Source of the DNA: Ascidiaceihabitans donghaensis
GTDB taxonomy: Bacteria; Pseudomonadota; Alphaproteobacteria; Rhodobacterales; Rhodobacteraceae
DNA: 64,000 nucleotides
NCBI RefSeq assembly: GCF_900302465.1
Contig: NZ_OMOR01000001.1
Location: forward strand, 2,046,001-2,110,000
Direction of reading: 5' to 3'
Shown: positions 54,110 to 62,838 of the stretch, piece by piece
Numbering within the stretch: the first letter of the stretch is position 1
How the letters are laid out: the number at the start of each line of letters is the position of its first letter
Position numbers and translations under genes: made by a program
The notes under the pieces: model-generated
Told to the model about the DNA's origin: nothing
The model's input: only the letters and a program-made list of their open reading frames with translations
Database searches by the model: none

Positions 54110-56401
54110 TCAGGTAGCTGACACAAATCGCGGCAGGCTGTGTACCCGAATTTCGGGCAGTTCACCGTCCCATTTGACCATCCGCACCAAAGCCGAATGT
54201 GCAATGTTGCCTTGGCTCAATTGCGTTGATCCTACATCACGCGTCAAAACATTAGGATTGCCGTGCACACACATCACTTCGCCATCCACTTCGCGTAAAT
54301 CCAGCCAAGCCCCGGTGGGCAATGAGATACAATCGGGGCGCATATGAGCGCTGATCCGAACCCCTGCCAAACACGCGCCACGATCATTGAACACCTTTAC
54401 GGTGTCCCCATTCACAACCCCATGCGCCGTAGCGGCGTCGGGATGCACTGTGCAGACTTCGCGTCCCTGCGATTTGCTGCGCTTTGACGGACCGCCTGTA
54501 TCGTTCTGACTGTGCAGACGGGTGTCGGGTTGCCCTGAAAGCAAATGGAACTGCCCCTGTGCCGCATCGCACAGGCTTTCCACAGGCATGCGCCATTCCG
54601 GCGACGCGGGGCAATCGTCAAGCTGCATTGCCGCGACGGTCGCACTTTCCATTTCGATACGCCCGCTGTGCGTGGCGCGGCGATGCGTATCCGGGTCTTT
54701 CCGGAACGCCTCCATCTGGATTTGCCGTCTGCCTGTCCCTGAAAAATCGAACAGGCCTTGTGTTTTGAACGATGTCCAATCGGGCAATTCGATACCCTGC
54801 GATGATCCGGCGGTTTGGCAGGCTTGCCACAAAGTATGCTGCCACTCCTCAGCTGATCGACCTTCCGAGAAGGCCGCCTGCGTTCCAAAACGCAGGGACA
54901 GGTCTGAAAAAATATCGTAGTCATCACGCGACTGGCCGTAAGGCGACACTGCAGAGGACATATACAGCATCGCAGTTTCCAGACGGTTTATCATGATATC
55001 ATCGCGTTCCAGCGCAGAGGTCGTTGGCAAAACAATATCAGCGCGGCGGGCCGTCGCCGTCCAACTGTGGTCCATAACAACAACAGTTTGCGGGCTGCGC
55101 CACGCCTTATCCAAACGGATCAAATCTTGATGGTGGTGAAACGGATTGCCGCCGGACCACCACACCAGTTTGGCATCCGGATATGTTCGCGCTTGCCCGT
55201 TGTAGGAATATGAACCGCCTGGGCTTTCCAACATGTCTGTCACACGCGCCACAGGGATGTAATCCTGTACCGGGTTTTGTCCTTGCGGCACTGACGGCCA
55301 ATTGTAGACCTTATGCGGGCGTCCCACAGATTCCGTTGATCCGTACCCGTATCCGAAACCGGTGCCCGGCAATCCGATCTGGCCCAATACACACGCCAGA
55401 CACAAGCCCCCCCAGATTGTGATTTCGCCGCCTTCAGCACGTTGCATGGACCATGCCATGTTGATCATCGTTTTTGATGTGCCCATGCGATGCGCAAGAT
55501 CACGTATGTCCTGCGCAGGAACATCGCAAATTTGCGCTGCCCATTCCGGTGTTTTGGGGATGCCATCCGACCCTTTGACGTAGTCTTCGAAACGCTGGGC
55601 GCCGGTGGTGCATCTGTTTAGAAAATCTGAATTGGCGTGACCATTGCGAAATACCTCGAAGGCAAGCGCCAAGATCAGTGCACAATCTGTGCCGGGGCGG
55701 GGTGCCATCCATTCGGCCCGGGTCTGGGTTTCGGTGTCTGTCCCCAACGGTGAAATATTCACCACCCGACATCCCCGCGCCACAGCGCGGTCCAGCCAAA
55801 CTTGCGTTTCATGGGCTGTTGTGCCCGCGGATGTGACTTGGGCTGCGCGTTTGGCGATGCCTCCGAAAGCTACAAATAGATCGCATTGCTCGGCCACCAC
55901 GGGCCAACTGGTCATGTCGTTTTGAAAATACATGTTGGATTGACCGACGATATGCGGCCAAAGCACTTCTGCACCCGCGTAGGAATAGGTATTCACCGAT
56001 CCGGTAAAGCCGCCAATAGTGTTCAAGAAACGCCGCATCTGGCTTTGTGCGTGATGGAAGCGGCCGGCGGCGGACCAACCGTAAGACCCTGCGTAAATCG
56101 CCTGATTGCCATAGGTCTCGATCACAGATTTCAGCGCGTCACCCGCCAAATCCAGCGCCTCATCCCAAGGCACTTCGACAAAGGCTGCATCGCCCGATCG
56201 CGCCCGGTCACGATGTTTCAACCAGCCTTCCCGGACAGCGGGGCGCGCGATGCGGGTGTTTGTATCACGCACAGCATCCAGCCAACCTTCGCCGATGGTA
56301 GAGGGATGAGGATCACGGGGCAGGGGCTTTAGCCTGGTCGCATCACCGACCCCGTGGATTTCATAAGCGCCCCAATGCGCAGCCGTATATTTTTGCATCA
56401 T
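54110..56401 (-). CDS. Molybdopterin guanine dinucleotide S/N-oxide reductase (BisC/TorA type)
   Basis: This enzyme of about 763 residues of the DMSO reductase family has the molybdenum ligand serine in GSYGWSAAGRFHHAQSQ (Ser about residue 110). No N-terminal [4Fe-4S] cysteine motif is present, as in TorA, DorA and BisC. The cofactor-binding WWSGGNPFHHHQDL and the end block WLDLREVDGEVMCVHGNPNVLTRDVGSTQLSQG are conserved. No Tat signal is seen, so it is cytoplasmic, which favours biotin or methionine sulfoxide reduction (BisC) over periplasmic respiration. No pentaheme or maturation partner is adjacent. Confidence 0.9.
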   Translation of the reverse strand: MMQKYTAAHWGAYEIHGVGDATRLKPLPRDPHPSTIGEGWLDAVRDTNTRIARPAVREGWLKHRDRARSGDAAFVEVPWDEALDLAGDALKSVIETYGNQAIYAGSYGWSAAGRFHHAQSQMRRFLNTIGGFTGSVNTYSYAGAEVLWPHIVGQSNMYFQNDMTSWPVVAEQCDLFVAFGGIAKRAAQVTSAGTTAHETQVWLDRAVARGCRVVNISPLGTDTETQTRAEWMAPRPGTDCALILALAFEVFRNGHANSDFLNRCTTGAQRFEDYVKGSDGIPKTPEWAAQICDVPAQDIRDLAHRMGTSKTMINMAWSMQRAEGGEITIWGGLCLACVLGQIGLPGTGFGYGYGSTESVGRPHKVYNWPSVPQGQNPVQDYIPVARVTDMLESPGGSYSYNGQARTYPDAKLVWWSGGNPFHHHQDLIRLDKAWRSPQTVVVMDHSWTATARRADIVLPTTSALERDDIMINRLETAMLYMSSAVSPYGQSRDDYDIFSDLSLRFGTQAAFSEGRSAEEWQHTLWQACQTAGSSQGIELPDWTSFKTQGLFDFSGTGRRQIQMEAFRKDPDTHRRATHSGRIEMESATVAAMQLDDCPASPEWRMPVESLCDAAQGQFHLLSGQPDTRLHSQNDTGGPSKRSKSQGREVCTVHPDAATAHGVVNGDTVKVFNDRGACLAGVRISAHMRPDCISLPTGAWLDLREVDGEVMCVHGNPNVLTRDVGSTQLSQGNIAHSALVRMVKWDGELPEIRVHSLPRFVSAT

Positions 56402-56493
56402 GTGCCCCATATGTCCGGTGATCTATTCAGAACAGGGTTGGGGCTGCGTCGCAATCTTTTTGACGCAAAATTTTCGACACAAGGCTTGGGCGC

Positions 56494-56829
56494 TTAAGCG
56501 GTAAACTCGTCGTAGGCTTCCAGTGCTTTTGCCCCATATGCGATAGAGGGGCCGCCGCCCATGTACCCGATCATTTCCAGCGCCTCACACAGTTCTTCAC
56601 GGGTGGTTTTCAAACGCACCAGCGATTTGACATGGAAGGCGATGCAACTGTCACAGCGGGTGGAAATTGCGATACCAAGGGCAATGAGTTCTTTGGTTTT
56701 CTCGTCCAAAGCGCCAGACCGTTTGGCCGCTTGTCCCATCGCATTGAACCCCGAAAACATACCCGGTGTCTGCTTTTGCAACGCACCGATGCGGTCCACG
56801 TTTTCGCCCATGAATTTTGTCCAGCTCAT
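56494..56829 (-). CDS. AhpD/carboxymuconolactone decarboxylase-like protein
   Basis: This 111-residue helical protein has the AhpD-type redox motif CDSCIAFH (CxxC plus histidine, about residues 56-63). Proteins of this family act as alkylhydroperoxidases or small-molecule decarboxylases. I use the ATG at 56829 (MSWTKFMGENVDRIG), because a longer frame would run into the permease gene upstream. It follows the ABC permease by 26 bp on the same strand and may be part of that operon. Confidence 0.85.
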   Translation of the reverse strand: MSWTKFMGENVDRIGALQKQTPGMFSGFNAMGQAAKRSGALDEKTKELIALGIAISTRCDSCIAFHVKSLVRLKTTREELCEALEMIGYMGGGPSIAYGAKALEAYDEFTA

Positions 56830-56855
56830 GCCTTTTCCCTTCAAAATTGCACCGA

Positions 56856-57620
56856 TCAGCGGCTTTCGTCTGATCCCATTTTCCGTTCTAACCAACGTAC
56901 AAAGAAGCTGATGATCAGGACCAACACAAGGTACTCCAAGATCAACAACGTGTAGATTTCCAAAGGCCGATATTCGGTGACCACCAGTTCATTCGCCCGC
57001 CGTGTCAATTCCTGCATTCCGATAACGGATGCAAAAGCCGACATTTTCACGATGTAGATAAACTGGTTCGCAAGCGGCGGCAAAATGCGTTTGATGGCTT
57101 GGGGCAAGATCACGTAACGCATGGTTTGGCGATAGTTCAGCCCGACGGTTTTGGCCGCTTCGGTTTGCCCTTTACTGATGGATTGGATGCCAGACCGGTA
57201 GATTTCTGCTGTAAACGCGCTGTCAGAGATGGCCAAGGTGATGATTGCCCCCCAAAACGCGTCAATGCTGACGCTGATGCCCATGGATTTCAGCACCACG
57301 GGCAGGCCATAAAACACCCAGAACAGCATCGGCAAAAGCGGGATGGCGCGCACAAATTCGATATAGATCCGCGACGGCAATCTGATCCATCTGTTGTCGG
57401 ACATGCCAGGCAGGGCGACCATCAGACCGATCACCATCGACAGAACCGCAGCAATAACCGACAGCAAAATGGTCGCGCCAAATCCGTTCAGAAGAAAGGT
57501 GATGTTGGACATGCCTTTGGGTGTGCTGGGGTCGATCACATACCAGCCCCAAGTGCCTGGAGTGGCCGCGCATCCCGTCAGCACCACAAACACAGACAGC
57601 AAAGCAAAGCGTTTCATCAT
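56856..57620 (-). CDS. Polar amino acid-type ABC transporter permease
   Basis: This 254-residue inner-membrane permease of the His/Glu/Gln family has the membrane block TILLSVIAAVLSMVIGL. The EAA loop is EAAKTVGLNYRQTMRYVILPQAIKRILPPLANQF (about residues 150-183). An odd feature is the N-terminus MKRFALLSVFVVLTGCAATP, a textbook lipobox (LTGC). The start at 57620 lies 8 bp after the stop of the ATPase gene. It works with the ATPase and probably with the divergent binding protein at 58490. Confidence 0.88.
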   Translation of the reverse strand: MMKRFALLSVFVVLTGCAATPGTWGWYVIDPSTPKGMSNITFLLNGFGATILLSVIAAVLSMVIGLMVALPGMSDNRWIRLPSRIYIEFVRAIPLLPMLFWVFYGLPVVLKSMGISVSIDAFWGAIITLAISDSAFTAEIYRSGIQSISKGQTEAAKTVGLNYRQTMRYVILPQAIKRILPPLANQFIYIVKMSAFASVIGMQELTRRANELVVTEYRPLEIYTLLILEYLVLVLIISFFVRWLERKMGSDESR

Positions 57621-57628
57621 AGCGGGCC

Positions 57629-58372
57629 TCAATGCTGCAAAATCTGGCTTAGGAACTTTTTGCATCGCTCAGTCTTGGGCGCATCAAAAAACTGTTCAGG
57701 CGTGCCGGTTTCGATGATCTCGCCATGGTCCATAAAGATCATGCGATCCGCGGCACGGCGGGCAAAGCCCATTTCATGGGTGACACAGATCATCGTCATG
57801 CCATCTTCGGCCAAATCCACAATCACATCCAGAACCTCGGATATCATTTCAGGGTCCAGCGCAGAGGTTGGTTCGTCAAACAGCATGATCTTGGGTTCCA
57901 TACACAGCGATCTGGCAATCGCCACACGCTGTTGTTGGCCGCCAGACAAAGCGTTGGGGCGTTTGTGGGCCTGATCGGGAATGCGCACACGTTCCAGATA
58001 TTGCATCGCTCGGTCTTCGGCGTCGCGCTTGGACAAGCCACGCGCTTTGATAGGGCCAAGGGTCAGGTTTTGCAAAATTGTCAGATGCGGAAACAGGTTG
58101 AATTGTTGAAAAACCATACCAACTTCGGACCGGATCGCGTCAATGGATGCAGTATCTTGCATTTCGATACCGTCCACGATGATATTTCCGTGATCATGTG
58201 CCTCCAATGAATTCACGCAGCGGATCAACGTTGATTTACCAGAGCCTGATGGCCCACAGACCACAATACGCTCACCATGCGCCACCGTCAGATCGATGTC
58301 TTTCAGCGCCTGATAGTCACCGTACCACTTGTTTAGGCCGGTAATTTCTATTGCGGGACCTTTTTGTGACAT
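57629..58372 (-). CDS. Polar amino acid-type ABC transporter ATPase
   Basis: This 247-residue ABC ATPase has Walker A GPSGSGKS (about residues 37-44), Q-loop VFQQFNLF, signature [13 protein letters not shown], Walker [15 protein letters not shown] and H-loop [10 protein letters not shown]. All match the GlnQ/HisP subgroup. The ATG at 58372 ([18 protein letters not shown]) is preferred to the upstream GTG/ATG start. The permease gene follows within 8 bp. The divergent substrate-binding gene shares the 117-bp promoter region. Confidence 0.95.
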   Translation of the reverse strand: MSQKGPAIEITGLNKWYGDYQALKDIDLTVAHGERIVVCGPSGSGKSTLIRCVNSLEAHDHGNIIVDGIEMQDTASIDAIRSEVGMVFQQFNLFPHLTILQNLTLGPIKARGLSKRDAEDRAMQYLERVRIPDQAHKRPNALSGGQQQRVAIARSLCMEPKIMLFDEPTSALDPEMISEVLDVIVDLAEDGMTMICVTHEMGFARRAADRMIFMDHGEIIETGTPEQFFDAPKTERCKKFLSQILQH

Positions 58373-58489
58373 GGACCCTTCCCCCAAATGTTTGATAAAT
58401 CTGCCCCTACTTGCTATTCCGACAAAGCCTTAACACGCTCAGTTGAGCAAACATAAGACACCTTAACGTCAACCAACGGGGACGACATT

Positions 58490-59266
58490 ATGAAAATCAT
58501 CAAAAGCCTTGGGCTTGCAGCCGCATTTGCCATGTCAGTGCTGGCTGTGCCTGCCAGTGCGCAATCGGCATTGAACGAAATCCTCAGCGGCGGTGTCTTG
58601 AAAGTCGGCACAACGGGGGACTGGAACCCGATGTCGGTGCGCGATCCGGCAACGAATTCCTACAAAGGCTATGACATCGACATCATGACGCAACTGGCCG
58701 CCGATTTGGGGGTTGAACTGGAAATGGTGCCCACGGACTGGAAGACACTGGTGAACGGCGTTGTGGCGGGCAACTATCACATGACGGGGTCTGCCTCGAT
58801 CAGCCCGGCGCGTCTGAAAGCGGCTGGTTATTCCGAAAGCTATATCTCGGTTGAAATGCTGCCCTTTACGATGGCCGACAAGGCCGACCGTTTCGACAGC
58901 TGGGAGTCTATCAACCAAACGGATGTGAAAGTGGCCACGACACTTGGCACCAGCTTTGAGAAAAACGTGCGCGAATGGTTCCCGAATGCGGAAATCATCG
59001 TCGTGGAAGCGCCTGCGCGTGGCTACCAAGAGGTCCTGTCGGGCCGCGCAGACGCCTTCATCACATCTAACATCGAAGGTGCGACCCTGCTTGAGAAATT
59101 CCAGGACCTGCGCCAGATCGACGTGTCTGAAGCGCGTGCACCAACCCCCATCGCGATGTTGTTGCCCCAATCCGATCAGGTTTGGATCAACTACATCAAC
59201 AGCTGGGTCGAATTGAAAAAAGCCCAAGGGTTTTTCAAGGCCACTGCTGAAAAATGGGGTCTCTAA
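58490..59266 (+). CDS. Periplasmic solute-binding protein family 3 (PheC-like sequence)
   Basis: This 258-residue protein has a signal peptide (cleavage after ASAQS, about residue 26). The start of the mature domain, VLKVGTTGDWNPMSVRDPA, then YDIDIMTQLAADLG, is closer to the periplasmic cyclohexadienyl dehydratase PheC than to typical amino acid binders. Arogenate/prephenate dehydratase activity is therefore possible, but the divergent ABC permease-ATPase pair supports transport. I call it a binding protein. It is followed by a strong terminator. Confidence 0.85.
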   Translation: MKIIKSLGLAAAFAMSVLAVPASAQSALNEILSGGVLKVGTTGDWNPMSVRDPATNSYKGYDIDIMTQLAADLGVELEMVPTDWKTLVNGVVAGNYHMTGSASISPARLKAAGYSESYISVEMLPFTMADKADRFDSWESINQTDVKVATTLGTSFEKNVREWFPNAEIIVVEAPARGYQEVLSGRADAFITSNIEGATLLEKFQDLRQIDVSEARAPTPIAMLLPQSDQVWINYINSWVELKKAQGFFKATAEKWGL

Positions 59267-59292
59267 CGCGTTTGACGCTTGATTGATTGTCC

Positions 59293-59323
59293 AAAGCGGC
59301 GTCCTGTTCGGGCGCCGCTTTTT
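59293..59323 (+). terminator. Intrinsic terminator after the binding-protein gene
   Basis: AAAGCGGCG (59293-59301) pairs with CGCCGCTTT (59313-59321), and the T-run extends to 59323. It lies 27 bp downstream of the stop and before the MATE gene. Confidence 0.85.
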
Positions 59324-59355
59324 CGTTCTGACACCTTTGATAAGAATGCTGTTCC

Positions 59356-60720
59356 ATGATCGACGCAGACCTGACAATTGGCCCGATATCGGGGCATTTT
59401 CGACGTGTGGCATGGCCCGCTGCGATGGGAATGCTTTTTGCGACCCTCTATAATGTCGTAGACACATTCTATGCAGGCTATTTCGGCACGCAGGCTCAGG
59501 CGGGGCAAACTGTCGGCTTTCAGGCTTTTTTCATTCTGGTGGCTGTGGGGTTCGGACTTGGGTCCGCCATGAGCGCTCTTGTCGGCAACGCAAAAGGCCG
59601 AAAAGCAACTTCAGAAGCCAAAGGACTGGTGGCGCAAGGGATCAGCTTTGCGGTTCTGGCCGTCATGACAATGATCGCAATCGGCCTAAGCCTTGGTTCT
59701 TCATTGATCGCGATTGTATCTGAGGCAGGGGCCTACCGCGACGCAGGTCAGGATTATTTCAACTGGCTGCTGCTGGCGCTGCCCGCATTTATTCTGGCCT
59801 ATGCCTGCAACGGTGTGTTGCAAGCCCATGGCGATACAGTGTCGATGCAACGGGCACTGATGGTGGCATTTTTTGCCAACATCGGCCTGAACCCTTTGCT
59901 GATGTACGGGATTCCCGGTGTTGTATCCGGACTGGGGTTCAATGGCATCGCGTTGGCCACGGCTGTCAGCCAGTCCGGAGTGGCATTGTTTTTGTTACAC
60001 AAAGTTTTTGGGCGCAGTGTGATGGATGATGTGACCATATCCGACTTCCGTCCAAATTTTACCACTTACAAAACCATTGCGGCACAAGCGTTTCCAGCAG
60101 GCTTTGCGTTGCTTGTGACCTTTGCCAGCGGGTTTATCGTCCAGTTTGCGCTTAAGGCCTATGGCCCCGACGCATTGGCCGCATACGGCATATCCTTGCG
60201 CGTTGAGCAGATATTTTTGTTGCCGGCTTTGGGGATAACGGCTGCTTTGGTCCCGATTGCCGCACAAAACTACGGGGCAGGGCACAACGATCGGGTTCGT
60301 GAAGCCTTTCGGCGGTGTTGGGGTCTTGGCGTGATCGCCACAGGCCTCGCCTTTCCGTTTTTGTGGTTTGGTGGCGGCTATGCGACGGCTTTCTTCTCAA
60401 GCGACCCTGATGTGATTGCTGCCGGTGCGTTGTTTTTGAAAGTTGAGGCCGTGATCCTGCCGCTCTATGTGGTGCTGTTTTCCGTCAATTCCTTGCTACA
60501 GGCATTGAAGAAAGCCCATTGGACCATGTGGATCGGGATTTACCGGCAAATCATCGGGATCGCGCTGTTCATCTGGGTTCTGACATCTGTATTCGACTTC
60601 GGCTTGGCAGGCGTGCGCTACGCGATTGCATTGGCTGTGATCACCGGGCTTGCCATGTCATGGACCATCGCCCGACAAGTCGCGCGTGACCGCATTGGGG
60701 GGTTGGGGGGCATCAACTGA
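59356..60720 (+). CDS. MATE-family multidrug/organic cation exporter
   Basis: This 454-residue protein has twelve predicted helices in two homologous halves. The N-terminal WPAAMGMLFATLYNVVDTFYAGYFG (about residues 17-41) and the GLGSAMSALVGNAKG block match the MATE fold. The second half has LRVEQIFLLPALGITAALVPIAAQNYGAG. It exports drugs or metabolites using Na+ or H+. It is not in an operon: the upstream gene ends in a terminator and the TRAP genes are convergent. Confidence 0.9.
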   Translation: MIDADLTIGPISGHFRRVAWPAAMGMLFATLYNVVDTFYAGYFGTQAQAGQTVGFQAFFILVAVGFGLGSAMSALVGNAKGRKATSEAKGLVAQGISFAVLAVMTMIAIGLSLGSSLIAIVSEAGAYRDAGQDYFNWLLLALPAFILAYACNGVLQAHGDTVSMQRALMVAFFANIGLNPLLMYGIPGVVSGLGFNGIALATAVSQSGVALFLLHKVFGRSVMDDVTISDFRPNFTTYKTIAAQAFPAGFALLVTFASGFIVQFALKAYGPDALAAYGISLRVEQIFLLPALGITAALVPIAAQNYGAGHNDRVREAFRRCWGLGVIATGLAFPFLWFGGGYATAFFSSDPDVIAAGALFLKVEAVILPLYVVLFSVNSLLQALKKAHWTMWIGIYRQIIGIALFIWVLTSVFDFGLAGVRYAIALAVITGLAMSWTIARQVARDRIGGLGGIN

Positions 60721-60743
60721 CGTCCCCCCCTGACATCAGGCTG

Positions 60744-62144
60744 CTAGGCTAAACTTGGCAACCAGAGCACGATGCCAGGAAAGGCCACCAATAGGGCAAT
60801 GGTCACGGCATCCGCCAAGAAGAAAGGTGTCACACCTTTGAACACATCTTGTACGCTCAGATCATCCCGCACACCTGCCACAACAAAGCAGTTGAGGCCA
60901 ATGGGCGGTGTGATCAGACAAAACTCTGCCATTTTGACCACCAAAATACCAAACCAGATCGCACACATCGGGCCTGACATTCCAAATGCGCTGTCTGCAG
61001 CACTCACTGATTCACCGCCATTCAAGGCCATGACGGCGGGGTAAACCACAGGCAGCGTCAAAAGCAGCATACCGATGGCATCCATGAACATGCCCAGCAC
61101 GGCATAGGCCAGCAGAATACAAATCAGGATCACCATGGGCGACATCGTCAGCGACGTGATCCAATCCGAAAATGCACTTGGCAAGTCTGCGAACCCCAAG
61201 AAACGCACATAGATCAGAACACCCCAAATGATGGTGAAGATCATCACGCTTAGCTTCGCGGTTTCCAACAACGCATCACGCAGTTGAGGCCAGCGCATGC
61301 CCTGCCAAAGCGCCATCAGAAACACTACAAAGGCCCCAATCGCGCCACCTTCTGTAGGCGTCCCCCACGCATCTCCGCCGAACGGGTTGTAGACAAAACA
61401 GATGATTGTCACGACCACAAAAACAATCGGCAGGGCCGGGGGCAGGGACGCGAAACGCTCGCGCCATGTGAAGCCCCGCACCGGCGGGCCCACTGTTTTG
61501 AAGGTCACCGCAATGCCAATGATCAAACCTGCATACACCAAAGCGGAGAACGCGCCGGGAATGAAACCCGCCAGCAAAAGCTTGCCCACATCCTGTTCCA
61601 CGATGATCGCGTAGATCACAAGGATCGCAGAGGGCGGAATAAGCGACGCCAAAGTGCCACCTGCGGCCACGACGCCTGCCGCGAATTGTTTGTTGTAGCC
61701 GATCTTCAGCATCTCGGGGATGGCGATGCGTGCGAAGACCGCAGAGGTCGCCACGGACGCGCCAGAAACAGCAGCAAACCCGGCTGTGGCAAACACAGTC
61801 GACACCGCCAAACCGCCCGGCACCCATGCAATCCAGCGCTTGGCCGCTTCGAACAGGGCTTTTGTCAAACCAGCGTAATACGCCAGATACCCGATCAGGA
61901 TAAACGTCGGGATCAGGGACAACGCCTGACTTGAAACCTTTGAATGCGGCACCTGACCCGCGGTTTTGACCGCAACCCCCAAGGCCCAGCCAAAATCATC
62001 CAACCCATAGTCTTTCTTGGCCCAGAATATCCAGATCAACCCTAACATTCCGGCCAGACCGGCTGCAAAAGCCACGCGCATCCCCAAAATGACCAACACC
62101 AGCATGCCGCCAGTGACCCACAATCCAATATCAATTGGTTCCAT
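60744..62144 (-). CDS. dctM: TRAP transporter large permease (DctM)
   Basis: This 466-residue, 12-helix protein is the large membrane subunit of a tripartite Na+-driven TRAP transporter. The GIVVAAGGTLASLIPPS-type block reads VVAAGGTLASLIPPSAILVIYAI, and the GGESVSAADSAFGMSGPMCAIWFGILVVKMAEFCLITPPIGLN C-terminal block is typical. I start at the ATG at 62144, which overlaps the stop of dctQ (ATGA). The longest open frame would extend through dctQ and is not real. Confidence 0.95.
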   Translation of the reverse strand: MEPIDIGLWVTGGMLVLVILGMRVAFAAGLAGMLGLIWIFWAKKDYGLDDFGWALGVAVKTAGQVPHSKVSSQALSLIPTFILIGYLAYYAGLTKALFEAAKRWIAWVPGGLAVSTVFATAGFAAVSGASVATSAVFARIAIPEMLKIGYNKQFAAGVVAAGGTLASLIPPSAILVIYAIIVEQDVGKLLLAGFIPGAFSALVYAGLIIGIAVTFKTVGPPVRGFTWRERFASLPPALPIVFVVVTIICFVYNPFGGDAWGTPTEGGAIGAFVVFLMALWQGMRWPQLRDALLETAKLSVMIFTIIWGVLIYVRFLGFADLPSAFSDWITSLTMSPMVILICILLAYAVLGMFMDAIGMLLLTLPVVYPAVMALNGGESVSAADSAFGMSGPMCAIWFGILVVKMAEFCLITPPIGLNCFVVAGVRDDLSVQDVFKGVTPFFLADAVTIALLVAFPGIVLWLPSLA

Positions 62145-62767
62145 CAGTCTTGTCCTTCCAATTGATCTGCTTCCATGCGGGCCTGCGTGGCGGCGTCCGC
62201 AATCAGTGGCACCGCGATTGCAGTGCCTGTGATGATGGCGCGACTGTAGGCCCAGAGCTGCAAACACAGTCGGGCGCACAACACACTGAACGCCAAAGGC
62301 GCCATCAGCTTGGCGGGCCACAAAGGCACCGAAATATCCATGGAACTGTCGCGGCTCCAAAGGGGGGCGGCAAAATCAAAGCTGCGATCAAAATGCGACC
62401 AACTTCCCCAAACAAGCAGGATCATCAGCATAAGCACACACAGCGTGGTGATCAGTTCGACCGAATACAAAAGACGCCCCCGCAATTTGCCCACCACAAT
62501 GTCCATTCGGATGTGGCCGCCTTCGCGCATGACATAAGACACCCCCATGAAGGCGATCAGCGGCATGGCCTGTTCAATCCAGTCGACATAACCCGGCAGT
62601 GGCGTGTTCATCGCATTGCGTCCCGTCACAGAAATCACCGCCAAAACCATAAGCCCAAAGACACTGATCCCGCTGACCAATGCAAAAATGCGTTCAAGGC
62701 GCAAAAGCCCGTGGTCGCATTTGCTGAGTGCGCTGTCGTCAGACAGCACAAGTGACGCCGTTGCCAT
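62144..62767 (-). CDS. dctQ: TRAP transporter small permease (DctQ)
   Basis: This 207-residue protein has four membrane helices, with the family motif VTGRNAMNTPLPGYVDWIEQAMPLIAFMGVSYVMREGGHIRMD (about residues 47-89). It partners the large subunit encoded by the overlapping gene. The N-terminus is hydrophilic, as usual. It lies 71 bp downstream of the binding-protein gene, with a hairpin in between. Confidence 0.93.
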   Translation of the reverse strand: MATASLVLSDDSALSKCDHGLLRLERIFALVSGISVFGLMVLAVISVTGRNAMNTPLPGYVDWIEQAMPLIAFMGVSYVMREGGHIRMDIVVGKLRGRLLYSVELITTLCVLMLMILLVWGSWSHFDRSFDFAAPLWSRDSSMDISVPLWPAKLMAPLAFSVLCARLCLQLWAYSRAIITGTAIAVPLIADAATQARMEADQLEGQD

Positions 62768-62799
62768 AATGGCCCCCTAAAATTTATGCAGAAATAGGA

Positions 62800-62832
62800 A
62801 ACAGCCCCGCATCCAAACGACGCGAGGCTGTT
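62800..62832 (-). terminator. Intercistronic hairpin between dctP and dctQ
   Basis: AACAGCC (62800-62806) pairs with GGCTGTT (62826-62832), extended by a GCG stem with one mismatch. It lies directly after the dctP stop and has no long T-run. It probably stabilises dctP mRNA or attenuates dctQM, so that more binding protein than permease is made. Confidence 0.6.
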
Positions 62833-62838
62833 GTGCGG

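Noticed and set aside
60744-62360. Extended DctM start at 62360
   Set aside because: The extra 72 codons overlap dctQ and have shadow composition; the ATG at 62144 overlaps the dctQ stop as in other TRAP operons.
62135-62755. Plus-strand open frame of 206 codons across dctQ
   Set aside because: It is antisense to a confident TRAP small permease and has no domain.
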